Program-made: the position numbers and the translations under genes | Origin: DYJB01 sp963777165 | Lineage (GTDB): Bacteria > Chloroflexota > Anaerolineae > Anaerolineales > E44-bin32 | Reading direction: 5' to 3' | DNA length: 64,000 nucleotides | Assembly (NCBI GenBank): GCA_963777165.1 | Contig: CAVZPO010000006.1 | Location: 1-64,000, forward strand | Notes under the pieces: model-generated | What the model was told of the DNA's origin: nothing | The model's input: the letters and a program-made list of their open reading frames with translations, nothing else | Databases searched by the model: none | Shown here: piece after piece, positions 1 to 8,409 of the stretch | How the letters are laid out: the number at the start of each line of letters is the position of its first letter | How positions within the stretch are numbered: the stretch's first letter is position 1

Positions 1-1
1 C

Positions 2-1162
2 CTACGCCTGGCGCAGAATGTGGGTCACGATCGTGGCGCCGGAGCCGCCGATATTCTGCGCCATGCCGACGCGAGCACGGTCGAGCTGGCACTCGCCCGC
101 CTCGCCCTGCAGTTGGCGCGCCACTTCGGCCAGTTGGTACACCCCGGTGGCGCCCACCGGGTGCCCACGCGCCTTCAACCCGCCGAAGGTGGCGATCGGA
201 ATTCGCCCCCCGGGCCGGATCGAGCCATCGGCTGCCAGCCGCGGCCCCTGCCCGGGCTCGGCGAAGCCGCATGCCTCGAGCGATAGAGCCGACATGATGG
301 AGAAGGCGTCATGGAGTTCGAAGAGGTCGATGTCCTTCGGCCCCACGCCGGCCATGGCGTACACGCTCGCCGCAGATTGTTCTGCCGCCACCAGGCGGAG
401 CGGTGCCCGCCGGTCGTGGATGGCGAGTGAATCGGTCGCTGCGGCGGAGGCGGCCACGAGAACATGCGGTCGCTGCCCCCATGGCGCCAGACGCTCCGCC
501 GGTCCAAGCACGATCGCCGCTGCACCGTCGCCGATCGGCGAGGCATCCAGCAGGTTGATCGGGTCGCTGACCATGCGTGCCTTGCGGTACTCGTCCACGG
601 TCAGCGCTTCTTGCAGTCGGGCCAGCGGGTTGCGGGCGCCGTTGGCGTGGGCGTTGATCGAGAACGGGGCAAAGGCCTCGTGAGGCCAGCCGTACTCATG
701 TTGATAGCGGCGCATGATCAGGGCGTTGAGCGCCACGAACGACGGCCCCATCGGAACTTCGAAGTCGGCGTCCGCCGCCGTCGCCAGACCGGCGGTGATC
801 TCCGGGCCCGGCGTCTCGGTCATCTTCTCGACGCCGACGACGAGTGCCAGGTCGATGGCACCGCTGGCCACGGCGATCCAGGCCGCGCGGAATCCCGCGC
901 CGCCCGACCCGCAGGCCGCTTCGACCTTGTAGGCCTCGATACCACGCAGCCCGACCCAATCCGCCACGCGGGCGCCCAGGTTTAGCTGCCCGGTCGTCTG
1001 GCAGGCCGAGAGCATGTTGGTGACCAATAGCGCGTCGACGCGGTCGAGCCCCGAATCGTGGAGCGCCTCGAGCGCCGCGCGGCCTGCCAGGTCGATGATC
1101 GACAGGTCCCAGTGCTCCGACACGCGCAGCATGCCGGTTCCGTAGATGGCAACGTCACGCAT
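2..1162 (-). CDS. Thiolase family protein (acetyl-CoA acetyltransferase-like)
   Basis: 386-residue thiolase-fold protein of the archaeal/SCP-x type. The nucleophilic Cys is C84 in a VEAACGSGG motif, an HDAF motif lies near residue 285, and the catalytic His is H334 in GHPVGATG. The C-terminal loop reads NIGGSGA, without the second Cys of classical biosynthetic thiolases. With the DUF35 protein, HMG-CoA synthase and HMG-CoA reductase encoded upstream on the same strand, the likely job is condensation of two acetyl-CoA to acetoacetyl-CoA, the first step of the mevalonate pathway. In archaea such thiolases form a complex with HMG-CoA synthase and a DUF35 protein. The stop codon is the last in-window codon, so the gene is complete. 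No clear Shine-Dalgarno precedes the ATG, and a terminator-like hairpin ends only 8 bases upstream. Confidence 0.85.
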   Translation of the reverse strand: MRDVAIYGTGMLRVSEHWDLSIIDLAGRAALEALHDSGLDRVDALLVTNMLSACQTTGQLNLGARVADWVGLRGIEAYKVEAACGSGGAGFRAAWIAVASGAIDLALVVGVEKMTETPGPEITAGLATAADADFEVPMGPSFVALNALIMRRYQHEYGWPHEAFAPFSINAHANGARNPLARLQEALTVDEYRKARMVSDPINLLDASPIGDGAAAIVLGPAERLAPWGQRPHVLVAASAAATDSLAIHDRRAPLRLVAAEQSAASVYAMAGVGPKDIDLFELHDAFSIMSALSLEACGFAEPGQGPRLAADGSIRPGGRIPIATFGGLKARGHPVGATGVYQLAEVARQLQGEAGECQLDRARVGMAQNIGGSGATIVTHILRQA

Positions 1163-1170
1163 GGGACATG

Positions 1171-1208
1171 AAAACCAGCCTGCTCGACCCCACCGGGTGG
1201 CAGGCTGG
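1171..1208 (-). terminator. Rho-independent terminator or attenuator between the DUF35 and thiolase genes
   Basis: On the minus strand, arms CCAGCCTGC (1200-1208) and GCAGGCTGG (1175-1183) form a perfect 9-bp stem closing a 16-base loop that can itself pair. The stem is followed directly by TTTT (1171-1174). It lies inside a co-directional gene block, right before the thiolase start. Confidence 0.6.
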
Positions 1209-1227
1209 CGTCTCTCCTTCGCTCGGG

Positions 1228-1635
1228 TCAGGCGGCCTTGAGCGCCGGACGGAACTTATACCCGTACACCAGCATGCCGCGCTCGCCGTCCGAGCGCAGC
1301 CGCCGAGTAACCATCTCGACCGGCATCCCGATCTCGACCGGCTTCTCGCCCAGGTCGGTCAGCTGGGCGGTCAGCATCGGGCCTTCGTCGAGCTTGATCA
1401 GCGCGACCGTGTAGGGCGCGTTTTCCTCGAAACCGGTGGGCGCGTTTCGCACCGTGGTGAACGAATACACCTCGCCGCGCCCGCTGAACTGGTAGGTCGT
1501 ACGGGCTTCCTGTCCGCAATCCGGGCAGATATCCCGGGGCGGGAAGATCTTATGTTGACAACTGGGACAAACTTCGCCCACAAGCGCATAGCGCTGCTGC
1601 TTGAGGCGCCAATGTCGGGAGACTTCCATAGCCAT
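1228..1635 (-). CDS. Zn-ribbon/OB-fold protein (DUF35 family)
   Basis: 135 residues. The N-terminal rubredoxin-like zinc ribbon has Cys pairs C23/C26 and C37/C40, and an OB-fold (residues about 50-130) follows. DUF35 proteins are acyl-CoA-binding partners of thiolases. In archaea they bridge thiolase and HMG-CoA synthase and channel acetoacetyl-CoA; in actinobacterial steroid degradation they pair with thiolase-fold aldolases. Placement between two thiolase-family genes and next to HMG-CoA synthase supports the bridging role. The ATG at 1635 is preceded by GAGGTGT. The gene is complete and of normal length. Confidence 0.85.
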   Translation of the reverse strand: MAMEVSRHWRLKQQRYALVGEVCPSCQHKIFPPRDICPDCGQEARTTYQFSGRGEVYSFTTVRNAPTGFEENAPYTVALIKLDEGPMLTAQLTDLGEKPVEIGMPVEMVTRRLRSDGERGMLVYGYKFRPALKAA

Positions 1636-1704
1636 ACACCTCGTTCCGGGCTGAACCTGCCGTAGTGTAGGTGGGGGTGGCTCTCAAGAACTATCAGGCC
1701 TGTT

Positions 1705-2884
1705 TCAGCGCTCGGACGAAGCGAATATGTGCGTGGCGGCCGTCGCGCCGGCACCGCCAAGGCACTGCGCCATGCCGACACACGCCTCCCGCACCTGATT
1801 TTCGCCCGCCCGGCGTTGAAGCTGAAGAACCACTTCGGCGGCCTGGTACACCCCGGTCGCACCGCCGACTTCGCCCCGCGCCTTCGATCCCCCAAGGGTC
1901 ATGGCCGGGATCCGGCCTTGCAGGCCGATCTCACCCTCCACAGCCAATTTCCAGCCCGCCCCGCGAGGCGCGAAACCACTCGCCTCCAGCGCCAGCGCGG
2001 CGTAGATCGTGAAGGCGTCGTGCAGCTCGAAGACGTCGATGTCCTCCGGCCCGAACCCGGCCTGCTCATACGCGGCCCGGGCCGACCGCTCGGCGGCGTC
2101 CAGGCCGAGTACATCCGGCTGGTCGTGGAGGGCCAGTGCGGTGATGGCGATGGCGGACCCCGCCACACGGACCGAAGGTCGGCCGCTGGTCCCCGTCAGC
2201 GCCTCGCGCCGCACCAATACCAACGCCGCAGCGCCATCGGCCAGCGGTGCGACATCGTAGAGGTTCAACGGGTCGCTGTCACGCGGCGCGTTTCGGTAGT
2301 CCTCCAGGCTGATCGCATTGTGCAGGAAGGCATGCGGGCTGTGCACCGCGTTGGCGTGTGCCGTCAGGCTGAACCCTGCGAGCGCATCGTCCGGGGCGCC
2401 GACCTCATGCAGGTAGCGCCTCATCAGCAGCCCCGCTTGCGCCGCGGGGGTCAGGCCCTGCACCGCCTCATGGTCGGCGTCGGCTGCCATCGCCGTGGCG
2501 GCGTCCACCGACGACCCGACGCGGTCGGTCACCTTCTCGACGCCCACGACCAGCGCCACATCGATCAACCCGGAGCGGACGGCGATGTAGGCCTGACGCA
2601 GGGCTACTCCCCCCGAGGCGCCGGCGGCCTCAAACGAGGAGCGCCTCGATGCCACGCAGCCCGGCGAAGTCGGCCAGCAGCGCGCCCAGATGGGTCTGCC
2701 CCGAAAGCGCCGGGGCGAGCATGTTGGCGACGTACAGTGCCTGCGGTCGAAGGCCGCCGGCGTCGGCGCGGGCGGACTGAATCGCCTCGAGCGCAAGATC
2801 GCGCAGCGAGCTGTTCCAGTGCTCGCCGACGGGCGTCAGGCCGACGCCGGCAACGAAGACATCTGAGGGTGCGAGGGTCGCCAT
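1705..2884 (-). pseudogene. Thiolase-like paralog, frameshifted and lacking catalytic Cys and His
   Basis: The N-terminal part is read from the ATG at 2884 and ends in GLRGIEALLV. The rest continues in another frame from EAAGASGG to the stop at 1705. The two join if one A in the AAA run at 2632-2634 is removed. Restored, it would be about 392 residues, parallel to the thiolase at the start of the window. The nucleophile motif EAACGSGG has become EAAGASGG (Cys to Gly), and the GHP motif has become GEV, while HDAF is kept. So even without the frameshift it could not be a normal thiolase. Thiolase-fold proteins without the usual catalytic set do exist as aldolases or structural partners of DUF35 proteins (the Ltp2 type), which is an alternative to simple decay. 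It lies between the DUF35 and HMG-CoA synthase genes. Confidence 0.75.
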
Positions 2885-2914
2885 GGTTCCCCAGCGGCAG
2901 GCCGCCGTGCCATC

Positions 2915-3988
2915 CTATTTCAAGGTCAATTTGCCGCGATAGCGAGCGTAGGTGGCGTAATCGATCTCGACCCGCCGGGCGATGTAATCCTGCGTCTTCA
3001 GCGCCCGTGCCTGGCGACTCGCCAGACGATCGGTGACGCGCAGGCTGAACGCGTCCGATCCGGCGCCCGAGCCGTAAGACACGAGCAGGATGCGGTCGCC
3101 GGGCTGCGCCACATCCAGGACCGCCGTCAGCCCGACCATCGCCGAGCCGGCGTACACGTTGCCGATCACCGAGACGAGCATCCCGGCCTGGATCTGATCC
3201 GGCTTGAAACCCAGCGACTTGCCCACTCGCTGGGGAAACTTGGTGTTCGGCTGGTGGAAGACGACATGCTGATAGTCGGACGGGCGGGCGCCGAGATCGT
3301 GCAGGATCGCCTGCGTCGCCTCGGTGATGTGCTTGAAGTACGCCGGCTCGCCCGTGAACCGTTCACCGTGCTCCGGATAGATCTCGTGCGCCCGTCGCCA
3401 GAAGTCCGGCGTGTCGGTGCTGTACGAGTACGAGCCCTCGAACGCTGCCACGCTTTCCTCGGCCGGACCGAGCAGGTAGGCCGCGCCGCCCGCCGCCGCC
3501 GTGTACTCGAGCGCGTCGCCCGGCCGTCCCTGGGCGATGTCCATGCCGATGGCCAGCGCATAGCGCGCCATCCCCGAGCCCACGAAACCGATCGCCGCCT
3601 GCAGTGCTTCGGTGCCGGCCTTGCAGGCGAACTCCCAGTCGGCGGCCTGGGTATGCGGCGTGGCGCCGATCAATTCGGCCACGATCGTCGACGTCGGTTT
3701 GACCGCGTACGGATGCGACTCCGATCCCACCCACACCGCCCGGATCTCGGTCGGATCGATCTCGGCCCGCGCCAGCGCGTTGCGCGCCGCCTCGATCGAC
3801 ATCGTGACCACGTCCTCGTCCAGCCCGGCGACCGCCTTCTCTTTGATCGGCAGGCCGCCGCCTCCGCCGGCCCACACCCGGGCGATCTCACGCGCCGGCA
3901 GGCGGTATTGCGGGATGTAGGCTCCGTAGCCCACGATGCCGACGTCGTGCGTCGGCTTGAGCAGGCGCGTGCGAGGTGCATCGCTCAT
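2915..3988 (-). CDS. Hydroxymethylglutaryl-CoA synthase
   Basis: 357 residues, archaeal-type HMG-CoA synthase. It condenses acetyl-CoA with acetoacetyl-CoA to give HMG-CoA. The catalytic triad is visible as E90 (VGSES), C122 (FACKAGTEA) and H245 (HVVFHQPN). The 32-residue spacing between E90 and C122 equals that of the Staphylococcus aureus enzyme (E79/C111). Its ATG overlaps the stop of the HMG-CoA reductase gene by four bases (ATGA), so the two are translationally coupled. Length and motifs are normal. Confidence 0.93.
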   Translation of the reverse strand: MSDAPRTRLLKPTHDVGIVGYGAYIPQYRLPAREIARVWAGGGGGLPIKEKAVAGLDEDVVTMSIEAARNALARAEIDPTEIRAVWVGSESHPYAVKPTSTIVAELIGATPHTQAADWEFACKAGTEALQAAIGFVGSGMARYALAIGMDIAQGRPGDALEYTAAAGGAAYLLGPAEESVAAFEGSYSYSTDTPDFWRRAHEIYPEHGERFTGEPAYFKHITEATQAILHDLGARPSDYQHVVFHQPNTKFPQRVGKSLGFKPDQIQAGMLVSVIGNVYAGSAMVGLTAVLDVAQPGDRILLVSYGSGAGSDAFSLRVTDRLASRQARALKTQDYIARRVEIDYATYARYRGKLTLK

Positions 3989-5304
3989 TCGATCGACTCC
4001 GAGGATCGGCCAGGCTGCAAGCCCCAGGCCTCCAAAAGGGCGCGGGCCCGGTCGAGGCGCACGACGCCGTCTTCCACCATCCGCTGCGCCACGCGCTCGA
4101 CCAGATCTCCGCTGGCGCCGGCGGCAATCGCCACCTGACGCGCGTGCAACCCCATGTGCCCGCGCTGGATGCCCTCGGTCGCCAGCGCCCGCAGAGCGGC
4201 CAGGTTCTGGGCCAGGCCGACCGAGACGATGATCTCCGCCAGCTCGCGTGCCGACTTCACGCCCATCAGTTCGAGTGCCGCCCGAGCCGCCGGATGAACC
4301 CGCGTCGCTCCTCCCACCGTCCCAACCGCCATCGGCATCTCGAGCTCGCCTTCGAGCGCACCGTCCGGCCCGACCGACCAGCGGCTGAGCGAGGTGTAGC
4401 GCCCGGAGCGGGCGGCAAAGGCATGCGCCCCGGCCTCGATCGCCCGCCAGTCGTTGCCGGTGGCGATCACGACCGCGTCGACCCCATTCATGATGCCCTT
4501 GTTATGGGTGGCAGCCCGGTACGGATCGGCTTCGGCGAAGGCCCAGGCTTCCACGATCCCGGCACGCACGCGCTCGCCGGTGAAATCGCCGAAGGCGAGG
4601 GCGGTGGCGGGGATGCGGCAGCGGGAGGCCGCCAGGCGACGGTCGGCCAGATTGCTGAGGATACGCAGGTGAACGCGCCCACCGGTGAGCTCTTCGAGAC
4701 GCGGCGCCAGGCGTTCGGCGGCGGTGTTGACGGCGTTGGCACCCATCGCGTCGCGCGTGTCGTAGATCAGATGCACGATGAGCATCGGGCCGACGGCGGT
4801 CTCGCGCAGTACACGTGCCTCAAGGTCACGCGCCCCTCCGCCGAGACCGGAGATCACCGGATCGACCTGGTCCACTTCGGCCAGGATGGCCGCACGCTGA
4901 TCCAGCACGCGACGGCGCGCCTCATCCGGATCGGCCAGGTCGAGCACCTGCAGTTGAGCGATCATCTGCGGCTCGGTCGAAGTGGCATGGAAGCCACCGC
5001 CGGCGCGCGCCAGCTTGGCCATGAAGGATGCCCCGGCGACGACGGACGGCTCTTCGATCGCCATCGGGACGAGAACCTCGCGCCCATTGACGACGAAGTT
5101 GAGCGCCACGCCCAAGGGCAGGCCGAAGACGCCGATGGCATTCTCGACCATGTGGTCCGCCTGCGCTGGGGTAAGCCCGGCCTCGCCCCCCAACGCCAGG
5201 AGTGCCTCAGGCGAGACGCCGGAGGCCTGTGCCAGGCGCTGAACTCGCTCGGCGAGCGCCTGCTCACGGAAACCTGGCAGGCGGGAGGTTGGAGAGGGGT
5301 TCAA
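3985..5304 (-). CDS. Hydroxymethylglutaryl-CoA reductase, class II
   Basis: About 439 residues. It reduces HMG-CoA to mevalonate with NAD(P)H. Class II features are the N-terminal SRLPGF, the EEPSVVAGAS motif with the catalytic Glu, NKGIMNGVDAV with the catalytic Lys, the TGNDWRAIEAGAH block, and a C-terminal GHMGLHAR with the catalytic His. There is no N-terminal membrane anchor, so it is soluble. The reading frame is open to a TTG at 5355; I prefer the TTG at 5304 because GGGAG lies 6-10 bases upstream and class II enzymes begin close to SRLPGF. It is the first gene of the block and overlaps HMG-CoA synthase by four bases. No mevalonate kinase genes are in view. Confidence 0.9.
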   Translation of the reverse strand: MNPSPTSRLPGFREQALAERVQRLAQASGVSPEALLALGGEAGLTPAQADHMVENAIGVFGLPLGVALNFVVNGREVLVPMAIEEPSVVAGASFMAKLARAGGGFHATSTEPQMIAQLQVLDLADPDEARRRVLDQRAAILAEVDQVDPVISGLGGGARDLEARVLRETAVGPMLIVHLIYDTRDAMGANAVNTAAERLAPRLEELTGGRVHLRILSNLADRRLAASRCRIPATALAFGDFTGERVRAGIVEAWAFAEADPYRAATHNKGIMNGVDAVVIATGNDWRAIEAGAHAFAARSGRYTSLSRWSVGPDGALEGELEMPMAVGTVGGATRVHPAARAALELMGVKSARELAEIIVSVGLAQNLAALRALATEGIQRGHMGLHARQVAIAAGASGDLVERVAQRMVEDGVVRLDRARALLEAWGLQPGRSSESIE

Positions 5305-5544
5305 GTCGGGCTCCCGGGGGTATCCGCCGCGGTTATAGGCTGGGGTGACTGGCAAAAGCTATCAGGTTCCGGAGGCGGGTAGATGCCGGGCTTCTCCATG
5401 CTGCAGTACATTCTGACGCGCCATGATAAGAACAGATCGACAACCCCAATCCGACCGGAGTCCAACCTGGGACTGCCCGGAGCCCACCAATCAGTCATCC
5501 GGCCGTTGCACCCCCACCGAGGCATCCACATCCGGCGCCGTGGC

Positions 5545-6107
5545 TCAGGTCAGCACGCGCAGGTTGACGCTAATGAAGGCGATCAAGTAGACCAGGAAGA
5601 AGATGGTGAAGAAGGCGTGGTACCCCGCCCGCCGCGTACGCGCAGCGATCACCATCATGATGAAGACCACAGCCAGGAAGATCACGTACACAGGTCCCTG
5701 GGCACGGAAATGTTCGGTGCCCTTGAGCAAGGTATCGACGGCGTCGGCCGGAGGAAGGATCGCCCCGAGGGTGAAGAACCAGCGGTGATTGGCGAAGTAG
5801 TGCTGGCGCAGGTCCACCCCTTCCCGTCGGGGAAGAGCACGACGGTCAGCAGGAAGGAGACGGTCGGGCTCAGGAGCAGGAACAAGAACAGGAAGAAGGT
5901 CCACTCCGTCCGCGACTGCCAGCGGAACAGGATCCACCAGGTGAGGGTCTGGAAGAGAAATAGATTCAGCGCCCAGAGCATGTGGACCCAGTACAAGCGC
6001 GCATGGCCGCGGGCCTGCAGCAGCCGGCCGAGGCCGGTGAGCAGGCGGGCGATTCCCAGGCCGAGGACGATGGAGGTCAGGACGGAGAGGTAGGCGAAGG
6101 CCTGCAC
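5545..6107 (-). CDS. Small multi-pass membrane protein, frameshifted
   Basis: A GTG at 6107 opens a frame starting VQAFAYLSVLTSIVLG with three hydrophobic segments, ending near LTVVLFPDGKG. The next frame continues as GVDLRQHYFANHRWFF and carries two or three more hydrophobic segments to the stop at 5545. One base appears to be missing in the G-run (C-run on the plus strand) near 5824-5830. Joined, it is a protein of about 187 residues with five or six membrane segments. I do not recognise a function. The break may be a sequence error, because both halves keep good coding character. Confidence 0.6.
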
Positions 6108-6139
6108 AGAGCGATCATACCGCGAGGCCCGCGGGGAGT

Positions 6140-6985
6140 CTACGCGGCGATCAGTGCGATCCCCAGCACGCAAAGGCCGACGCCAAGCCATTGGGCCGCA
6201 GACACGCGCTGCCGGCCGATGGCGCCAGCCAGCACGACGGTCACCGCCGGCGCCATCGACGAAACCAAGGCCGCGAAATCGAGCCGGGTCAAATGAGCGG
6301 CGACCAGGTAGAAGACATTCCCGCCTGCGTCCAACACGCCTGCCGCCAGCGCCAATGGGTTGGCGAGTGGCGAGGGCAGGCTCAACCGGCGAGCACCCAG
6401 GACGATCACGGCGAAGGCGGCGGCCACCGCCTTGGCGACGACCAGGGGTGTGAACACCGCCTCGCGGGGGACCTGGGCCATGCAGACGAAGAAACCGCCG
6501 AACCCGATCCCGGCGATCAGTCCGAGGCCCAATCCCTGCTGCGGGCCGTGCGCCGCGCCCGACGATCCTCGCGCCACGTGCCAGATCCCGAAGGTGCCGG
6601 CGGCCATCCCGAACATCTGAAGCGGGCGGGGGAGGCCGGCGGTTAGTGCCCCGATGACGACCGGCAGGACGACGCCGACGACCGCTGCCGTCGGCGCAAC
6701 GACGGCAGCATCAGAGACCGCCAGGCCCCGGTAGAGCGCGGCGATCCCGAAGCCGCCTGCGATGCCAGCCGCGGCGCTCCACAGGATGGCCAGGCCCGCC
6801 GGCCAGGGTTCACCACGGACGAAGGCGGCGATGACCAGCAGGGCCAACCCGGAAAGGGAGCCCAACGCCAGCACCTGATACGGGTGTCGGCCGATCGTCG
6901 CCCGGCCGCCGACGAAATCGCCGCTGCCCCACACCAGCGCCGCCACAAGGGCGACGATCACGCCCAGTGGATTGGAGGCGTCCAT
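6140..6985 (-). CDS. EamA/DMT-family transporter
   Basis: 281 residues made almost entirely of about ten hydrophobic helices, in the 5+5 arrangement of drug/metabolite transporters. It starts LGVIVALVAALVWGSGDFVGG, and the second repeat begins near residue 150. The N-terminal WGSGDF block resembles the WGS signature of EamA domains. The substrate cannot be deduced. It ends 33 bases before the start of the frameshifted membrane gene on the same strand. Confidence 0.8.
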   Translation of the reverse strand: MDASNPLGVIVALVAALVWGSGDFVGGRATIGRHPYQVLALGSLSGLALLVIAAFVRGEPWPAGLAILWSAAAGIAGGFGIAALYRGLAVSDAAVVAPTAAVVGVVLPVVIGALTAGLPRPLQMFGMAAGTFGIWHVARGSSGAAHGPQQGLGLGLIAGIGFGGFFVCMAQVPREAVFTPLVVAKAVAAAFAVIVLGARRLSLPSPLANPLALAAGVLDAGGNVFYLVAAHLTRLDFAALVSSMAPAVTVVLAGAIGRQRVSAAQWLGVGLCVLGIALIAA

Positions 6986-7101
6986 TCAGTCTCCAGTCGA
7001 TGCCTCCTGGCATGCCTCTGGATGCACAGGGGATCCGACTCTGTTGGATTGCCGGAAGCATCCGTATCGCAGCATCCTACTGCGATCCGGACTGCAATGG
7101 C

Positions 7102-7126
7102 CCATGTATCTTCTCTAGATACGTGG
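7102..7126 (-). terminator. Hairpin downstream of the sugar operon
   Basis: Arms at 7102-7111 and 7117-7126 form a 10-bp stem with one G-T wobble and a 5-base loop. It lies 14 bases after the last stop codon of the operon. No U-rich tail follows, so termination is inferred from position. Confidence 0.4.
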
Positions 7127-7140
7127 AAGGAGGGGTCGGC

Positions 7141-7560
7141 TCACACGGATCGCTCGGCCGCCTCCTCGCGTTTCATCTCCTGACAGTACTCCAGCGTAAC
7201 GCCATTCGGGTCGAGGAACAGCATCGCCCGGATCTGGAGCGACGGCAGGTCGGTGGCGGGCATGCTGATCGTGACGCCATTGGCGCGCAGGTGCGCCTCG
7301 GCTGTGTCGACGTCGTCGACCGTGAAGGCCAGGTGCCGTAGACCGACCTCGGTTTCGTCGCGCGTGGCGTGCGGGTTTCTGCCGCCGTAGTCGAACAGTT
7401 CAAGGCGGCCGCCACCGGGAACTTCGAAGTAGACCAGGGAGAAGCCGTCGAACGGAACCGTCTCTGCCTGCCTCCAGCCCAGAATACGTCCGTAGAAGTC
7501 GGCGGACGTTTGTAGATCCCGCGTGTTGATCGACACGTGGTTGATGCCGCTCACCTTCAT
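7141..7560 (-). CDS. VOC/glyoxalase family protein
   Basis: 139 residues from the ATG at 7560. An earlier ATG at 7686 would give an N-terminus inside the upstream gene and is not favoured. It shows the vicinal-oxygen-chelate pattern: INHVSINTRDLQTSADFYGRILGW in the first half and GLRHLAFTVDDVDTAEAHL in the second, with metal-ligand candidates His in NHVS, Glu in RLELFD and His in RHLAF. Members isomerise or cleave small oxygenated substrates. It is the last gene of a nine-gene carbohydrate operon and follows the isomerase by 23 bases. Exact substrate unknown. Confidence 0.8.
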   Translation of the reverse strand: MKVSGINHVSINTRDLQTSADFYGRILGWRQAETVPFDGFSLVYFEVPGGGRLELFDYGGRNPHATRDETEVGLRHLAFTVDDVDTAEAHLRANGVTISMPATDLPSLQIRAMLFLDPNGVTLEYCQEMKREEAAERSV

Positions 7561-7583
7561 CGGCTGCCTGCTTTCTTTGCCGC

Positions 7584-8396
7584 CTACTCCTGCCACAACC
7601 GGCGGTATTTCTCGAACGCGAGTTCGAGGAAAGCCCCGGGCTCCATCTGCCAGAGCTCTTCGGAGAATACCTCGATGTCGTACCACTTGTCCCAGCCCTG
7701 CTCCTTCAGCGCTTCAAGGATCTGGCGGACGGGAATGACCCCGTCTCCCATCAGGACCCGGTCGTAGATCGATCGGTTCAGCTGCCTGAAATCACAGATG
7801 TGGCAGCCGACGATTCTGCCTTTGGTCCGCTTCAGTGTCTCCAGGAGCCCGGGTTCATGCCAGATGTGATAGACGTCGATGAACACGCCGAGGGCAGGAT
7901 GGTTGATCCTCTCGATGATGTCCATCGCGTCGGTAAGCGTGAAGATGAACGAGTCGCCCTTCAAGACATAGTGCAGCGGTTCAAGCCCGATCTTCACCTT
8001 GCATTCCGCGGCGGTGGCGGCCAGGTCGCGCAGGCTGCGCTCGAGCTGTCGGAACGCTTCATTCTGGCCCAGGCCATTGAGGGGTCCGGTCATCGCCAGG
8101 ACCGAATCAGCGCCCAGCCTTCCGGCGACGCGCAGCTTCTCCCGGTCGGCGTCGCGTGCAGTGAGATAGTCCGTCTCGCTCGTCTGATTGAAGGGCCCGG
8201 CGTAGATGAGGTGCGTGACCTTGAGGGGCACCTCCTGCAGCAGCGCAAGTGTGCGCTCCACGCCGAAGTCACGTACCTGGTCGTACCAGAGCCCGATCCC
8301 GTCGTAGCCTGCCTTGTGATAGGCGCGGATCGCCTTCTCGATGTCCAGCTTGGTGCTGATCAAGTTCATGGACACCAGCGGTCGGTGTGCGGTCAT
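7584..8396 (-). CDS. Sugar phosphate isomerase/epimerase (TIM barrel)
   Basis: About 270 residues of the xylose-isomerase-like TIM-barrel family. Motifs include YDGIGLWYDQVRDFG near the start, KIGLEPLHY with a metal-ligand Glu, GVFIDVYHIWHEPG with Asp/His ligands, and a C-terminal KWYDIEVFSEELW. The ATG at 8405 sits one base after AGGAG, so the second ATG at 8396 is more likely the start. It is one of two such proteins in the operon, which suggests successive ketose/aldose or epimer steps on a sugar or sugar acid. Confidence 0.8.
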   Translation of the reverse strand: MTAHRPLVSMNLISTKLDIEKAIRAYHKAGYDGIGLWYDQVRDFGVERTLALLQEVPLKVTHLIYAGPFNQTSETDYLTARDADREKLRVAGRLGADSVLAMTGPLNGLGQNEAFRQLERSLRDLAATAAECKVKIGLEPLHYVLKGDSFIFTLTDAMDIIERINHPALGVFIDVYHIWHEPGLLETLKRTKGRIVGCHICDFRQLNRSIYDRVLMGDGVIPVRQILEALKEQGWDKWYDIEVFSEELWQMEPGAFLELAFEKYRRLWQE

Positions 8397-8409
8397 GGCG
8401 GTCATGCTC

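Noticed and set aside
5383..6093. 236-codon open frame on the plus strand
   Set aside because: Low-complexity, Arg/His-rich translation that mirrors the membrane protein on the minus strand.
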